Origin: an uncultured Tenacibaculum sp.
GTDB lineage: Bacteria > Bacteroidota > Bacteroidia > Flavobacteriales > Flavobacteriaceae
Length of the DNA: 64,000 bases
Direction of reading: 5' to 3'
Assembly (NCBI RefSeq): GCF_947498805.1
Contig: NZ_CANMLT010000006.1
Location: forward strand, 186,001-250,000
Positions 24,839-33,586 of this stretch are shown here, one piece after another. The translations under genes and the position numbers were made by a program. Below the pieces are notes generated by a model that worked only from the letters and a program-made list of their open reading frames with translations, searched no databases and was not told the origin of the DNA. Position 1 is the stretch's first letter. Every line of letters begins with the position of its first letter.

Positions 24839-26956
24839 ATGAAGACGAAATTTTTGATCACGTTACTAGCTATTGGATTGTTATCTAATAGCACTTTTGC
24901 AAATACTACTAACGCAAAAGACCCTGAAAAAGATAGAGTACTAATTTATGTTTTAAAAAATATCCTAGGGAGATTTCACTACGTTAAGAAAGACCTAAAT
25001 GATGATTTTTCTGAACACGTGTATAACAGCTTTATTGATGGTTTAGATCCTAGTAAACGTTATTTTACTCAAGAAGACTTAAAAGAATTTTCTCAATACA
25101 AGTACTTAATAGATGATCAATTACGTCAGTCAAATATTGATTTTTACAAGTTAGTATACGGACGTTTTTTAGAAAAAATGAAAGGTGCTAAAAATACCTA
25201 TAGAACACTTCTTGCCAATCCTTTCGATTATAAAAAGAAAGAATTTATCGATGTAGACTACGACAAAGTACCATATGCAAAAAACAAAGAAGCTTTAAAA
25301 GAGCATTGGCGTAAACAATTAAAACTATCGGTATTAAGTAGAATTGAAGATGCAGAAAACCAACAAGCCGAAAAACTTAAGAAAGATAAAGATTTCGCTA
25401 AAAAATCTTTTAGTGAAATGGAAAAAGAAGCTAGAGCGGAGGTTTTAAAAAACATGGATGATTTATACTTACGAATTGAGGAGTTAGAGAATTCTGACTG
25501 GTATTCGACATTCTTAAATAGTGTTGTAAGTGGTTTCGATCCGCATACCTCTTATATGTCTCCAAGAATCAAATCTCGTTTTGATCAAGATATGTCTGGT
25601 AAATTAGAAGGAATTGGTGCTCGTTTACAAAAGAAAGGAATTTATACGCATATTGTTGAGTTAATTTCTGGAGGTCCTGCTTGGAAACAAGGAGAATTAG
25701 AAGCAGGTGATATTATTTTAAAGGTAGCACAAGGAGATGGAGAGCCTTTAGATATTGTTGGTATGCGTTTAGATGATGCCATTACTTTTATCAAAGGTAA
25801 AAAAGGTACAGAAGTACGTTTAACAGTAAAGAAAAAAATAGACGGTTCTATTAAAGTAATTCCAATTATTAGAGATATTGTTGAATTAGAAGAAACCTTT
25901 GTTAAATCTAGTACCGTTGAAAAAGATGGTAAAAAGTATGGTATTATAAACTTACCTAAATTCTATATCGATTTTAACGATACTGATAGAAGAGATGCAG
26001 CAAAAGATATGGAAAAGGAAATTGCTCGTCTAAAGAAAGAAGGTGTTGAAGGTTTAATCGTTGACTTAAGAGATAACGGAGGTGGATCTTTAAAAACAGC
26101 CATCGAAATTGGAGGGTTATTTATTGACAAAGGACCTATTGTACAAGTAAAATATAGAGGTGAAGATCCTTTAGTTAAAAATGATACTGATCCAAAAATT
26201 CAATGGAATGGCCCATTAGTTGTAATGGTAAATGAATTATCAGCTTCAGCTTCAGAAATTTTTGCAGCAGCAATGCAAGATTACAAGCGTGGAGTAATTA
26301 TTGGAGGAAAACAAACCTATGGTAAAGGTACCGTTCAAAACATCGTACCAATCAATCGTTTTTATGCTGACTATCCAGATGATTTAGGAGTCATAAAAAT
26401 GACCATTCAAAAGTTTTATAGAATTAATGGTGGATCTACGCAAATAGAAGGTGTTTATTCTGATATCTCTTTACCTAGTAGATATAGTTATATGGATTTT
26501 GGTGAGCGCGACTTAGACGGTGCTTTAGCATGGGATAAAGTTCCTCAGGCAAAATATAATACTACCAATTCATATAGTAACTTTGGAGATGTTGTATACA
26601 ACAGTAAGCAGCGTGTTATGAACAATATTAAGTTTCAAAAAATTAACGAATACGCTAAGTGGTTAAGAAAAAAACAAGATGAAAACACTTACGCTTTAAG
26701 CTACGACATGTTTAAAAAGGAAAGTAAAAAACGTGTGGATGAAGGTAAGAAGTTTAAAGATGTTTTCAAGTTTGAATCAAATCTAACTTTTGAATCACCT
26801 AAGTACGAATTAGACCTATTTAAAAAAGATACTGTACTCGAAGAAAAGCGAGTTGCATGGCATAAAAACTTAAAGAAAGACATTTATATGAATGAAGCTT
26901 TAAATGTGCTCAGCGAACTAAAAATGAGCACTAACCATATAGCTGTCAAGCATTAA
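24839..26956 (+). CDS. Carboxy-terminal processing (tail-specific) protease, S41 family
   Basis: 705 aa with a signal peptide ending near TFANTTN. A long N-terminal helical domain (25-240) is followed by a PDZ domain (about 250-330, GIGARLQKKGIYTHIVELIS). The S41 catalytic domain has the Ser in ELSASASEIFAAA and the Lys in GKQTYGKGTV. A C-terminal DUF3340-like helical region follows. It cleaves proteins with hydrophobic C-termini in the periplasm, as E. coli Prc does. Followed by a strong terminator. Confidence 0.95.
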   Translation: MKTKFLITLLAIGLLSNSTFANTTNAKDPEKDRVLIYVLKNILGRFHYVKKDLNDDFSEHVYNSFIDGLDPSKRYFTQEDLKEFSQYKYLIDDQLRQSNIDFYKLVYGRFLEKMKGAKNTYRTLLANPFDYKKKEFIDVDYDKVPYAKNKEALKEHWRKQLKLSVLSRIEDAENQQAEKLKKDKDFAKKSFSEMEKEARAEVLKNMDDLYLRIEELENSDWYSTFLNSVVSGFDPHTSYMSPRIKSRFDQDMSGKLEGIGARLQKKGIYTHIVELISGGPAWKQGELEAGDIILKVAQGDGEPLDIVGMRLDDAITFIKGKKGTEVRLTVKKKIDGSIKVIPIIRDIVELEETFVKSSTVEKDGKKYGIINLPKFYIDFNDTDRRDAAKDMEKEIARLKKEGVEGLIVDLRDNGGGSLKTAIEIGGLFIDKGPIVQVKYRGEDPLVKNDTDPKIQWNGPLVVMVNELSASASEIFAAAMQDYKRGVIIGGKQTYGKGTVQNIVPINRFYADYPDDLGVIKMTIQKFYRINGGSTQIEGVYSDISLPSRYSYMDFGERDLDGALAWDKVPQAKYNTTNSYSNFGDVVYNSKQRVMNNIKFQKINEYAKWLRKKQDENTYALSYDMFKKESKKRVDEGKKFKDVFKFESNLTFESPKYELDLFKKDTVLEEKRVAWHKNLKKDIYMNEALNVLSELKMSTNHIAVKH

Positions 26957-26957
26957 C

Positions 26958-26990
26958 AAAAAAGCGGATTCAAAATGAATCCGCTTTTTT
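26958..26990. terminator. Rho-independent terminator
   Basis: A 15-bp perfect stem AAAAAAGCGGATTCA / TGAATCCGCTTTTTT with a 3-nt AAA loop, directly after the tail-specific protease stop. Confidence 0.9.
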
Positions 26991-27004
26991 GTTGGTTTTA
27001 AATT

Positions 27005-27715
27005 ATGTTTCCTATTAAAAAAAAACTATATTTACCTAGAACTATATACAATTCGTGGGATTATAGCTTACTCAAAAAATTACACAACGAGATGCTAATA
27101 ATCCGAAAGATTAACAATTTACTTTACAGTAAACAATACTATAACAATTATTTTAACCGCTGTACTTACAAGTACAAAAGGGTAGAAACCTATTTATCTA
27201 TATACAGTCGTCTTTTTGAATGTCGATCAATTGTTAGTACTCCAGAAACAATAACCTACACTTCTAATATTACTTTTGGAAGTACCCTCAATAGTGCTCA
27301 AAAAATAATTGTAAGTCCATATCGATTGGTCAAAAATTCTCATCTATGCGATATTATTTTTTACACCACCAAAATAGGGAAGCACAAAATTATTATCGAA
27401 CTTCATTTTTTTAAAAAGAAGCTTGTTTTTTTTAAACAAACCTTCCCCTCATCTATAGATTTAAATACAATCACAACAAATTTCAAAAGCAAATATTCGT
27501 TAGGCGGAAAAGACACCATTAATTTAAACAACAGTTTAATAATGGATAATAACAAGTCTTTTATAAAGATTGAGAATGAAGTAGCACTCTGTATTTATTA
27601 TTTCAATTTAAATTCAGAATTCTACCCTTATTTATTGGAAAAACAAAAATTAACTCAGGAAGAAAAACTTCAGAAAAAAATGATTTTAGAAGATAAGTTA
27701 TTACAGCAAATTTAG
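27005..27715 (+). CDS. Hypothetical protein
   Basis: 236 aa with no signal peptide and no recognised domain. Rich in Lys, Tyr and Asn; a basic N-terminus is followed by alternating strands (TYTSNITFGS, KIIVSPYRLV, HKIIIELHFF), and the C-terminus is a charged helix (LTQEEKLQKKMILEDKLL). It ends one base before the stop of the convergent DUF2797 gene. Codon use looks like its neighbours, so a real gene is likely. Confidence 0.6.
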   Translation: MFPIKKKLYLPRTIYNSWDYSLLKKLHNEMLIIRKINNLLYSKQYYNNYFNRCTYKYKRVETYLSIYSRLFECRSIVSTPETITYTSNITFGSTLNSAQKIIVSPYRLVKNSHLCDIIFYTTKIGKHKIIIELHFFKKKLVFFKQTFPSSIDLNTITTNFKSKYSLGGKDTINLNNSLIMDNNKSFIKIENEVALCIYYFNLNSEFYPYLLEKQKLTQEEKLQKKMILEDKLLQQI

Positions 27716-28510
27716 TTACCTAACATGAATACTTAATACCAATCCTTCATTAGCACGAACATTAAAAACAGTTTCATCTTCAAAGATTAAATACTGTCCT
27801 TTTACCCCAACTAATTTTCCAGTATAAGAGCCTTCCTTCACCATATTTAAACTTTTAGGTTTTGCAGGGTACTTTTCTACCGGAAAGGAAATTTCTGTTT
27901 CAGAATTGTTCTCTATATAGTATTCCTTAACTTCATCTGGTATAAACTCCTGTAAACGCTCTCTCCACTCTACTAGATTTACATCTTCAATTTCATTCTT
28001 AAGCATCTTGCGCCAATTCGTTTTATCCGCCACATGGTCTTTTAAAGCAACTTCTGTAATCCCTGCTAAATACCTATTTGGCACCTCAACAATTTCTATA
28101 GCTTCATGTGCTCCTTGATCTATCCAACGAGTAGGTACTTGACTTTTACGTGTTACTCCAACTTTTACATTACTCGAATTTGCTAAATACACTATATGCG
28201 GTTGCAATTGTGCTTTCTTTTCGTATTCTAAGTCACGATCTTCAATTCCTAAATGAGCTTTACTTAATTCGGGTCTCATTATCCAATCTCCTGCTGTTGG
28301 TGTTTCAAAAAAACAGCTTTTACAAAACCCTTGTCGGTATATTTGCTTTTCCTTATGACAGTTCAAACACTCATAAGTAACAAAGTTCATTTCCAATTGC
28401 CTACCAATTAACTGATTCATATTTAAAAAATCAGTTTTCATATCTAAATAATAGTGTACCGAATCTAAATTTTCGGTGGTCATTTTTTTTAAGACTCCTT
28501 GGTATTGCAT
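27716..28510 (-). CDS. DUF2797-domain protein
   Basis: 264 aa. A two-Cys pair CLNCH and a second CKSC near residues 50-70 form a zinc-ribbon-like site. ANSSNVKVGVTRKSQVPTRW and the WRKML segment mark the GIY-YIG-related core of DUF2797. The biochemical role is not known to me. Divergent from the GH3-family gene. Confidence 0.8.
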   Translation of the reverse strand: MQYQGVLKKMTTENLDSVHYYLDMKTDFLNMNQLIGRQLEMNFVTYECLNCHKEKQIYRQGFCKSCFFETPTAGDWIMRPELSKAHLGIEDRDLEYEKKAQLQPHIVYLANSSNVKVGVTRKSQVPTRWIDQGAHEAIEIVEVPNRYLAGITEVALKDHVADKTNWRKMLKNEIEDVNLVEWRERLQEFIPDEVKEYYIENNSETEISFPVEKYPAKPKSLNMVKEGSYTGKLVGVKGQYLIFEDETVFNVRANEGLVLSIHVR

Positions 28511-28578
28511 TCTCTAAATTTTATTACTTTTAGCTTTTAACAAACTTACAGTAAAAAATCTGAATTTAGCGTTAAACT

Positions 28579-30090
28579 ATGCCATTTCCATTTATAAATT
28601 CTATTATTTCTTGGTTTTTAAAAAAGAGAAAACATCAAGTAGAGTTATTTTTAAAGTATCCTGTTGACGTTCAAGAGGAGTTGCTTTTTAAATTAATTCA
28701 TACTGCTAAGAATACTGAATTTGGAAAACAATTTGATTTTGCTGCAATTAAAAACTATGCTGATTTTTCTTCTAACATACCTATTCAAAAATATGAAACT
28801 GTTGAGCCGTTAATAGAACGTTGTAGGAAAGGAGAACAAAATCTTTTTTGGCCTACAAAGATTAAATGGTTTGCAAAAAGTAGTGGTACTACCAATGCTA
28901 AAAGTAAGTTTATCCCTGTAAGTGATGAGGCTATTGAATATTGTCATTTCAAAGCAGGAAAGGACATGTTATGCATGTACATTAACAACAATGAAGAAGC
29001 ACAACTTTTTACTGGTAAAAGTCTTCGGTTAGGTGGTAGTTCTGCCATTTATGAAGACAACGATTCCTATTTCGGAGATTTGTCGGCTATTATTATTGAA
29101 AACATGCCCTTTTGGGCTGATTTTAGCTCAGCCCCTAAACAAGAAGTCGCCTTAATGGGAGAATGGGAAACCAAAATGGAAGCCATTATTGACGAAACTA
29201 TTCATGAAAACATTACCAGTTTAGCTGGAGTTCCTTCATGGATGTTGGTATTATTAAATCGTGTGTTAGAAAAAACAGGAAAGGATAATATTTTAGAAGT
29301 TTGGCCTAATTTAGAAGTATATTTTCACGGAGGGGTTAACTTTAATCCGTACAGAGAACAATACAAAAAACTCATTCCTAAAAAAGAATTTAAATACTAC
29401 GAAACCTATAATGCTTCAGAAGGGTTCTTTGCCATTCAAGACCAAAATAATTCTGACGAGTTATTGTTAATGTTAGACTACGGAATTTTCTACGAATTCA
29501 TTCCAATGAGCTCTTATGATGGAGAAAACTCAGTAGCTATTCCCCTTTCAAAAGTTCAAAAGGATATTAATTATGCTGTAGTCATTACCACAAATGCTGG
29601 TTTATGGCGCTATTTAATTGGTGATACTATTAAATTTACCTCAACCAACCCATATCGTATAAAAATTACAGGAAGAACCAAACACCATATTAATGTTTTT
29701 GGAGAAGAATTAATTATTGAAAATGCGGAAGAGGCTTTACAAGCGGCTTGTGAAAAAACAAACAGTGAAATTAAAGACTATACAGTAGGACCAATCTTTA
29801 TGAATGGAGATAGCACTGGTGGAGGTCATGAATGGATAGTTGAATTTAAAAAAGCTCCTGAGAATTTAGATTTTTTTATAGAATTATTAGACAACGCCTT
29901 AAAAAACTGTAATTCAGATTACGAGGCGAAAAGATATAACAATATGACCCTATCTATGCCTAAAGTACATATGGCCAAAGAGGGGTTATTTTATGAATGG
30001 TTAAAAACCAAAGGCAAATTAGGAGGACAACATAAAATACCTCGATTATCAAATACACGTTGGTTTTTAGAGGAGCTTTTAAATTTGTAA
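28579..30090 (+). CDS. GH3-family acyl-adenylate/amido synthetase-like protein
   Basis: 503 aa of the GH3 fold, the ANL-superfamily group named after auxin-conjugating plant enzymes. The ATP loop KSSGTTNAKSKFIPVS is at about residues 97-112, YNASEGFFAIQ at about 275-285, and TGRTKHHINVFGEELIIENA starts the C-terminal lid. In bacteria the acyl substrate and amine acceptor are generally unknown. It is followed by a Crp/Fnr regulator after one base, so both are in one transcript. Confidence 0.88.
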   Translation: MPFPFINSIISWFLKKRKHQVELFLKYPVDVQEELLFKLIHTAKNTEFGKQFDFAAIKNYADFSSNIPIQKYETVEPLIERCRKGEQNLFWPTKIKWFAKSSGTTNAKSKFIPVSDEAIEYCHFKAGKDMLCMYINNNEEAQLFTGKSLRLGGSSAIYEDNDSYFGDLSAIIIENMPFWADFSSAPKQEVALMGEWETKMEAIIDETIHENITSLAGVPSWMLVLLNRVLEKTGKDNILEVWPNLEVYFHGGVNFNPYREQYKKLIPKKEFKYYETYNASEGFFAIQDQNNSDELLLMLDYGIFYEFIPMSSYDGENSVAIPLSKVQKDINYAVVITTNAGLWRYLIGDTIKFTSTNPYRIKITGRTKHHINVFGEELIIENAEEALQAACEKTNSEIKDYTVGPIFMNGDSTGGGHEWIVEFKKAPENLDFFIELLDNALKNCNSDYEAKRYNNMTLSMPKVHMAKEGLFYEWLKTKGKLGGQHKIPRLSNTRWFLEELLNL

Positions 30091-30091
30091 A

Positions 30092-30652
30092 ATGAATGAT
30101 TTTAATCAAAATAACGCCTCTCTCCTACTAGAGAATCCTGAGTTTGCCGAAGCTCTGCAAAGTATTATGATATATCAGAAATACCCTAAACATCATTTGC
30201 TACATGAAGCGGGAACCATTTGTAATCATTTTTATATTCTCATTTCAGGAATTGCTAGAGTCTTTTATTACAAAGAAGATAAAGACATTACTGTTCATTT
30301 TTCCGCAGAAAGAGAAAGTATCACTACAATAGATAGTCTAATTCAACGAAAAAAAAGCAAATACAATATTGAAGCATTGGAAGATTTAGAAGTTTTTGCA
30401 GTTCATATTAATGATATGGAAGAGCTCTTCCAAAGTAATCCGAAGTACGAGCGTTATGGCAGGTTATTTATGCAACAAATTTATATAGAATTGGTAGAGC
30501 GTATAGATGATTTACAGCTGCACACTGCTCAAGAACGTTACCAAACACTACTCGCTAAAAAACCTTACTTATTTCAACGTGTCTCTTCCAAACACATTGC
30601 TTCTTTTTTAAGTATTACCCCAGAAACTTTAAGTAGAATTAGAGGAAAGTAA
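30092..30652 (+). CDS. Crp/Fnr-family transcriptional regulator (first of two)
   Basis: 186 aa: a cyclic-nucleotide-binding-like beta-roll (about 25-125) and a C-terminal winged helix. The recognition helix reads ITPETLSRIR with Glu178, Ser181 and Arg182, the E-xx-SR pattern FNR uses to read TTGA half-sites. No N-terminal Cys cluster exists, so it is not an oxygen-sensing FNR. A TTGAT-N4-GTCAA palindrome lies 5 bp after its stop, before the Coq4-like gene. Confidence 0.9.
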   Translation: MNDFNQNNASLLLENPEFAEALQSIMIYQKYPKHHLLHEAGTICNHFYILISGIARVFYYKEDKDITVHFSAERESITTIDSLIQRKKSKYNIEALEDLEVFAVHINDMEELFQSNPKYERYGRLFMQQIYIELVERIDDLQLHTAQERYQTLLAKKPYLFQRVSSKHIASFLSITPETLSRIRGK

Positions 30653-30654
30653 AA

Positions 30655-30672
30655 TCTTGATATTTGTCAAGA
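30655..30672. promoter_or_regulatory. FNR-like palindrome TCTTGA-N6-TCAAGA
   Basis: Perfect 6-bp arms around TATTTG; the inner part TTGAT-ATTT-GTCAA differs from the FNR consensus by one base. It is centred 29 bp before a TAAATTTG -7 element, so about 43 bp before the expected transcript start, the position of a class II activator. The adjacent Crp/Fnr protein has the matching recognition residues. Confidence 0.6.
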
Positions 30673-30692
30673 ATTTTAAAATTTAGAGCCTG

Positions 30693-30700
30693 TAAATTTG
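30693..30700 (+). promoter_or_regulatory. -7 element (TAAATTTG) of the Coq4-like gene
   Basis: TAAATTTG matches TAnnTTTG, 20 nt before the ATG at 30721. The nearest upstream TTTG (30663) is 26 nt away, too far for a good -33 box. This fits an activator-dependent promoter. Confidence 0.5.
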
Positions 30701-30720
30701 TAGTAACAAACAACATAACA

Positions 30721-31263
30721 ATGGTTTTACAACAAGCTCTTAACGACTTTTACACTCAAAATAAACTGGAAAAAGAAGGAGGTTCGAATAACAACTGGTT
30801 TTACCTCCATTTTAACCTTTTCTCTATTAAAGTACCGAATTCAGACTTTAGAAAAAAAGTGATTCATATTCATGACATTCAACATGTGTTATACAATTGT
30901 GATACCACATGGAAAGGTGAAGCATTCATTGCTGGATGGGAAATAGCCACGGGTATGTGGAAACATTTACCTATTGGTTTTATGAGTATTTGGGCTATGG
31001 GCTTTTCTTTACTAAATTATCCTACTGAGGTGATCAATGGATATAAAGAAGGGCTAAAAGTAACAGGTATTATTGATCTTAAACTAAGTAAAGAGCAACT
31101 GTTACAACTAACTATTTCTCAAGTAAAAGAGAAAATTAAAAGAAAGCACCCCTTAAAAATGAATATATTTCAGAGGTGCATTTTTTTATTTTGGGTAAGT
31201 ATTAGTTTACTCTCTGTGTTATTTCCTTTGGTTCTTTTGCTTATTTTATATTTAATCTTCTAA
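30721..31263 (+). CDS. Coq4-like HDxxH protein with C-terminal TM helix
   Basis: 180 aa from the ATG at 30721; the in-frame upstream extension has no ATG and would overlap the promoter. HDIQH (His51, Asp52, His55) followed after eleven residues by Glu67 is exactly the HDxxHx11E metal site of Coq4 proteins. A hydrophobic segment at about 155-178 could anchor it to the membrane. Flavobacteria make menaquinone, not ubiquinone, so a role in ubiquinone synthesis is unlikely. It overlaps the convergent ABC permease gene by 23 bp. Confidence 0.75.
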   Translation: MVLQQALNDFYTQNKLEKEGGSNNNWFYLHFNLFSIKVPNSDFRKKVIHIHDIQHVLYNCDTTWKGEAFIAGWEIATGMWKHLPIGFMSIWAMGFSLLNYPTEVINGYKEGLKVTGIIDLKLSKEQLLQLTISQVKEKIKRKHPLKMNIFQRCIFLFWVSISLLSVLFPLVLLLILYLIF

Positions 31264-32023
31264 TATCGAAATACCCTAAAATACAGGTAACAATAAAGCA
31301 AAAGACACTATAAACCAACACAGAGGAATAACCAAAGGTTAATGGTGCCTTATCTCCTAAATTTATTGACAACAAATTATAGGCATACGGAAAATATATT
31401 GATTCAGGTGCTTGTGAAGCAATTAAACCTACAATAACCAAAACCATTCCTACTGCTAATGGAACAATAAAATTCTTTACGCGAAAACTCAACCAAAACT
31501 GAATTCCAACAATACCTAAAGAAGCTATAAATGATAAGAACAGCATCTTTATATACTTAAAAAACTCTGGTTGAAAATCTAAAAACCCAAGATCTGGATA
31601 AAAGGCTCCTAGTAAAACTCCAAAGAACAGAATAGCCAAATAAAAATATACGTAGGTAATCAGAATAGACAAGAGAACAATAGACAACTTTCCAAAATAA
31701 ACACTCCATTTAGGTACTGGAAGCGTAAAAATATGTTTTATCCCTGAAGCTTTATGCTCTACTTGAATTATTAAACTTGTAATCAACACAATGAACATAG
31801 GCACAAAAAACGGAATTGAATTTTTCACCTGATTCACCATAAATTTCTCCCAAGGATTCACTCCTACTTCCGGAATTAGTTTTGCATGTTTTACTGCATA
31901 GACAATAAAAAACAATAAGGGTATGCTTAATGCACTTATAATTGTTAACCAAAAAGCAAAAGTTCTCTTAAGCTTGATTAATTCATTCTTAGTATTTGAA
32001 ATATAAAATGATAATGCCGACAT
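31241..32023 (-). CDS. ABC-2 type transporter permease
   Basis: 260 aa with six TM helices (about 20-42, 70-90, 105-135, 160-180, 185-205, 230-250). The N-terminal KNELIKLKRTFAFWLT is typical of ABC-2 permeases of bacteriocin-resistance or lantibiotic-immunity type. It works with the ATPase encoded 4 bp upstream. The substrate is unknown. Confidence 0.88.
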   Translation of the reverse strand: MSALSFYISNTKNELIKLKRTFAFWLTIISALSIPLLFFIVYAVKHAKLIPEVGVNPWEKFMVNQVKNSIPFFVPMFIVLITSLIIQVEHKASGIKHIFTLPVPKWSVYFGKLSIVLLSILITYVYFYLAILFFGVLLGAFYPDLGFLDFQPEFFKYIKMLFLSFIASLGIVGIQFWLSFRVKNFIVPLAVGMVLVIVGLIASQAPESIYFPYAYNLLSINLGDKAPLTFGYSSVLVYSVFCFIVTCILGYFDIRRLNIK

Positions 32024-32027
32024 GATA

Positions 32028-32945
32028 TTAGTTTTCTGTTAGTGATAAAAAAAGTTCTTCTAAGTTATTTTTAATATTTACCTGAAAGACCTGAACATTA
32101 TTCTTTCTTAAGGCATCAATAACATTTGTTATTTCTTCTTTGTGCAGTACTTCTATTTGAAGAAATTCTTTAGACTCAGAAGTATTCACTTTTTCTAACT
32201 GCTCTAATACACTTAACGCTTCTATAAACTTATCTACTTCTAATTCTATAACAATACTCTTATCTTTAGATGCTTTTAAGGCAGCAACCGTATCTTGATA
32301 CAACATTTTACCTTTTCGAATGATTCCAACATGTGTACATGTTTTCTCTATTTCACTTAGTAAATGACTTGAAATAAAAACGGTAGTTCCGTATTTTTCA
32401 TTCAATTCTTTAATAAGCTCTCGCATTTCAATGATTCCTTTCGGATCTAAACCATTGGTAGGTTCATCTAAAATGACAAACTCAGGGTTACTTAGTAAAG
32501 AAATAGCTAACCCCAAGCGCTGTTTCATTCCCAAAGAATATGCTTTTACCTTTTTCTTTTTTGCATGCGTTAATTTTACGATTTCTAAAACTTCGTCAAT
32601 CCTTTCCGAAGCAATATTCTCGCGATAATTAGCAGCAATTTTCAAATTATCTACAGCATTCAAATGTTCATACAAAGAAGGGTTCTCAATAAGAGCTCCA
32701 ATCTTGTCTAAACTAGACACTCGATTCTTTGATGTAAAAGGCTCTCCAAACAATGATACTTCTCCTGATTGTTTTTTTAGAAGCCCTAAGATTAAACGAA
32801 TGGTGGTACTTTTTCCTGATCCATTTGGACCTAAGAATCCGTAAATACTTCCTTTCGGAATTTTAAGATCCAAATTCTCAATATCCTTTCTGGATTTTGA
32901 GTACGAAAAATTGAGGTTTTTCGTCTCTACAATGAATTGATTCAT
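32028..32945 (-). CDS. ABC transporter ATP-binding protein
   Basis: 305 aa. Walker A GPNGSGKST near residue 38, signature YSLGMKQRL, Walker B FVILDEPTNGLDPKG, H-loop FISSHLLSEI. A C-terminal extension (about 220-305) is of the type seen in BcrA/YxlF-like transporters. Pairs with the permease at 31241-32023 as an exporter of unknown substrate. Confidence 0.93.
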   Translation of the reverse strand: MNQFIVETKNLNFSYSKSRKDIENLDLKIPKGSIYGFLGPNGSGKSTTIRLILGLLKKQSGEVSLFGEPFTSKNRVSSLDKIGALIENPSLYEHLNAVDNLKIAANYRENIASERIDEVLEIVKLTHAKKKKVKAYSLGMKQRLGLAISLLSNPEFVILDEPTNGLDPKGIIEMRELIKELNEKYGTTVFISSHLLSEIEKTCTHVGIIRKGKMLYQDTVAALKASKDKSIVIELEVDKFIEALSVLEQLEKVNTSESKEFLQIEVLHKEEITNVIDALRKNNVQVFQVNIKNNLEELFLSLTEN

Positions 32946-33044
32946 ACTATGGTTTTATTTGTTTAGTTATTTCTAAAACGAACGAATCAAAAAAATGTAA
33001 CAAGCAGTATTTTAAACAAATAACAAAATGCGAAGTAAAAAAAC

Positions 33045-33509
33045 TTAGTTACTAGCTATTCTTATTGGTAGTGTATATTCCGTTATTACAGGAAATCCTT
33101 TCTTTAAAGCTGGAGTAATTACGGGAAGGTTTTCTATTGATTTTTTTACAATACTATCTAATTGCGGGAACTTAGATTGAGCATTTTTTGAAGATTGAAT
33201 TTCTTTTAAATTTACTTTTCCTTTACTAGAAACTTGAATGACTAATAAAACCGTTTCATCTATATCTTCTTTTACCGAAAATTGATGTTTCTCAAGTTCT
33301 ACAAACACCCTTTTTTGTAGCTCTTTTTCAAAGCACTTTGTCTTTGCTTTTCCTTCTAAATGATCACAAGCAACAAAAGCAGGAGACACATCTACTTTTG
33401 TGTAATCAACAATAGTATCAAATTGTAATTTCTCCTTTTTTGTAGAAGACAAATTACTACATGATACATTAGTAAGAATAAGTAACAATAAAAAAAAACG
33501 TATTCTCAT
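33045..33509 (-). CDS. Lipoprotein with TonB-type C-terminal domain
   Basis: 154 aa from the ATG at 33509, which gives a lipoprotein signal (FFLLLLILTNVSC); upstream in-frame codons to 33572 would bury it. The C-terminal 90 residues match the TonB C-terminal fold of the M56 protein in the same operon: compare KKGFPVITEYTLPIRI here with DGKKVITGYTLPITF there. It is a stand-alone copy of that output domain. Last gene of the blaI operon, 78 bp after the TPR gene stop. Confidence 0.7.
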   Translation of the reverse strand: MRIRFFLLLLILTNVSCSNLSSTKKEKLQFDTIVDYTKVDVSPAFVACDHLEGKAKTKCFEKELQKRVFVELEKHQFSVKEDIDETVLLVIQVSSKGKVNLKEIQSSKNAQSKFPQLDSIVKKSIENLPVITPALKKGFPVITEYTLPIRIASN

Positions 33510-33586
33510 CTCATTGATTTTGAGATGAAAATACGAATTTTTAGTCATTAAAAGAACTTTAAAAAGCCTCAATAGTTTTCAATCAA

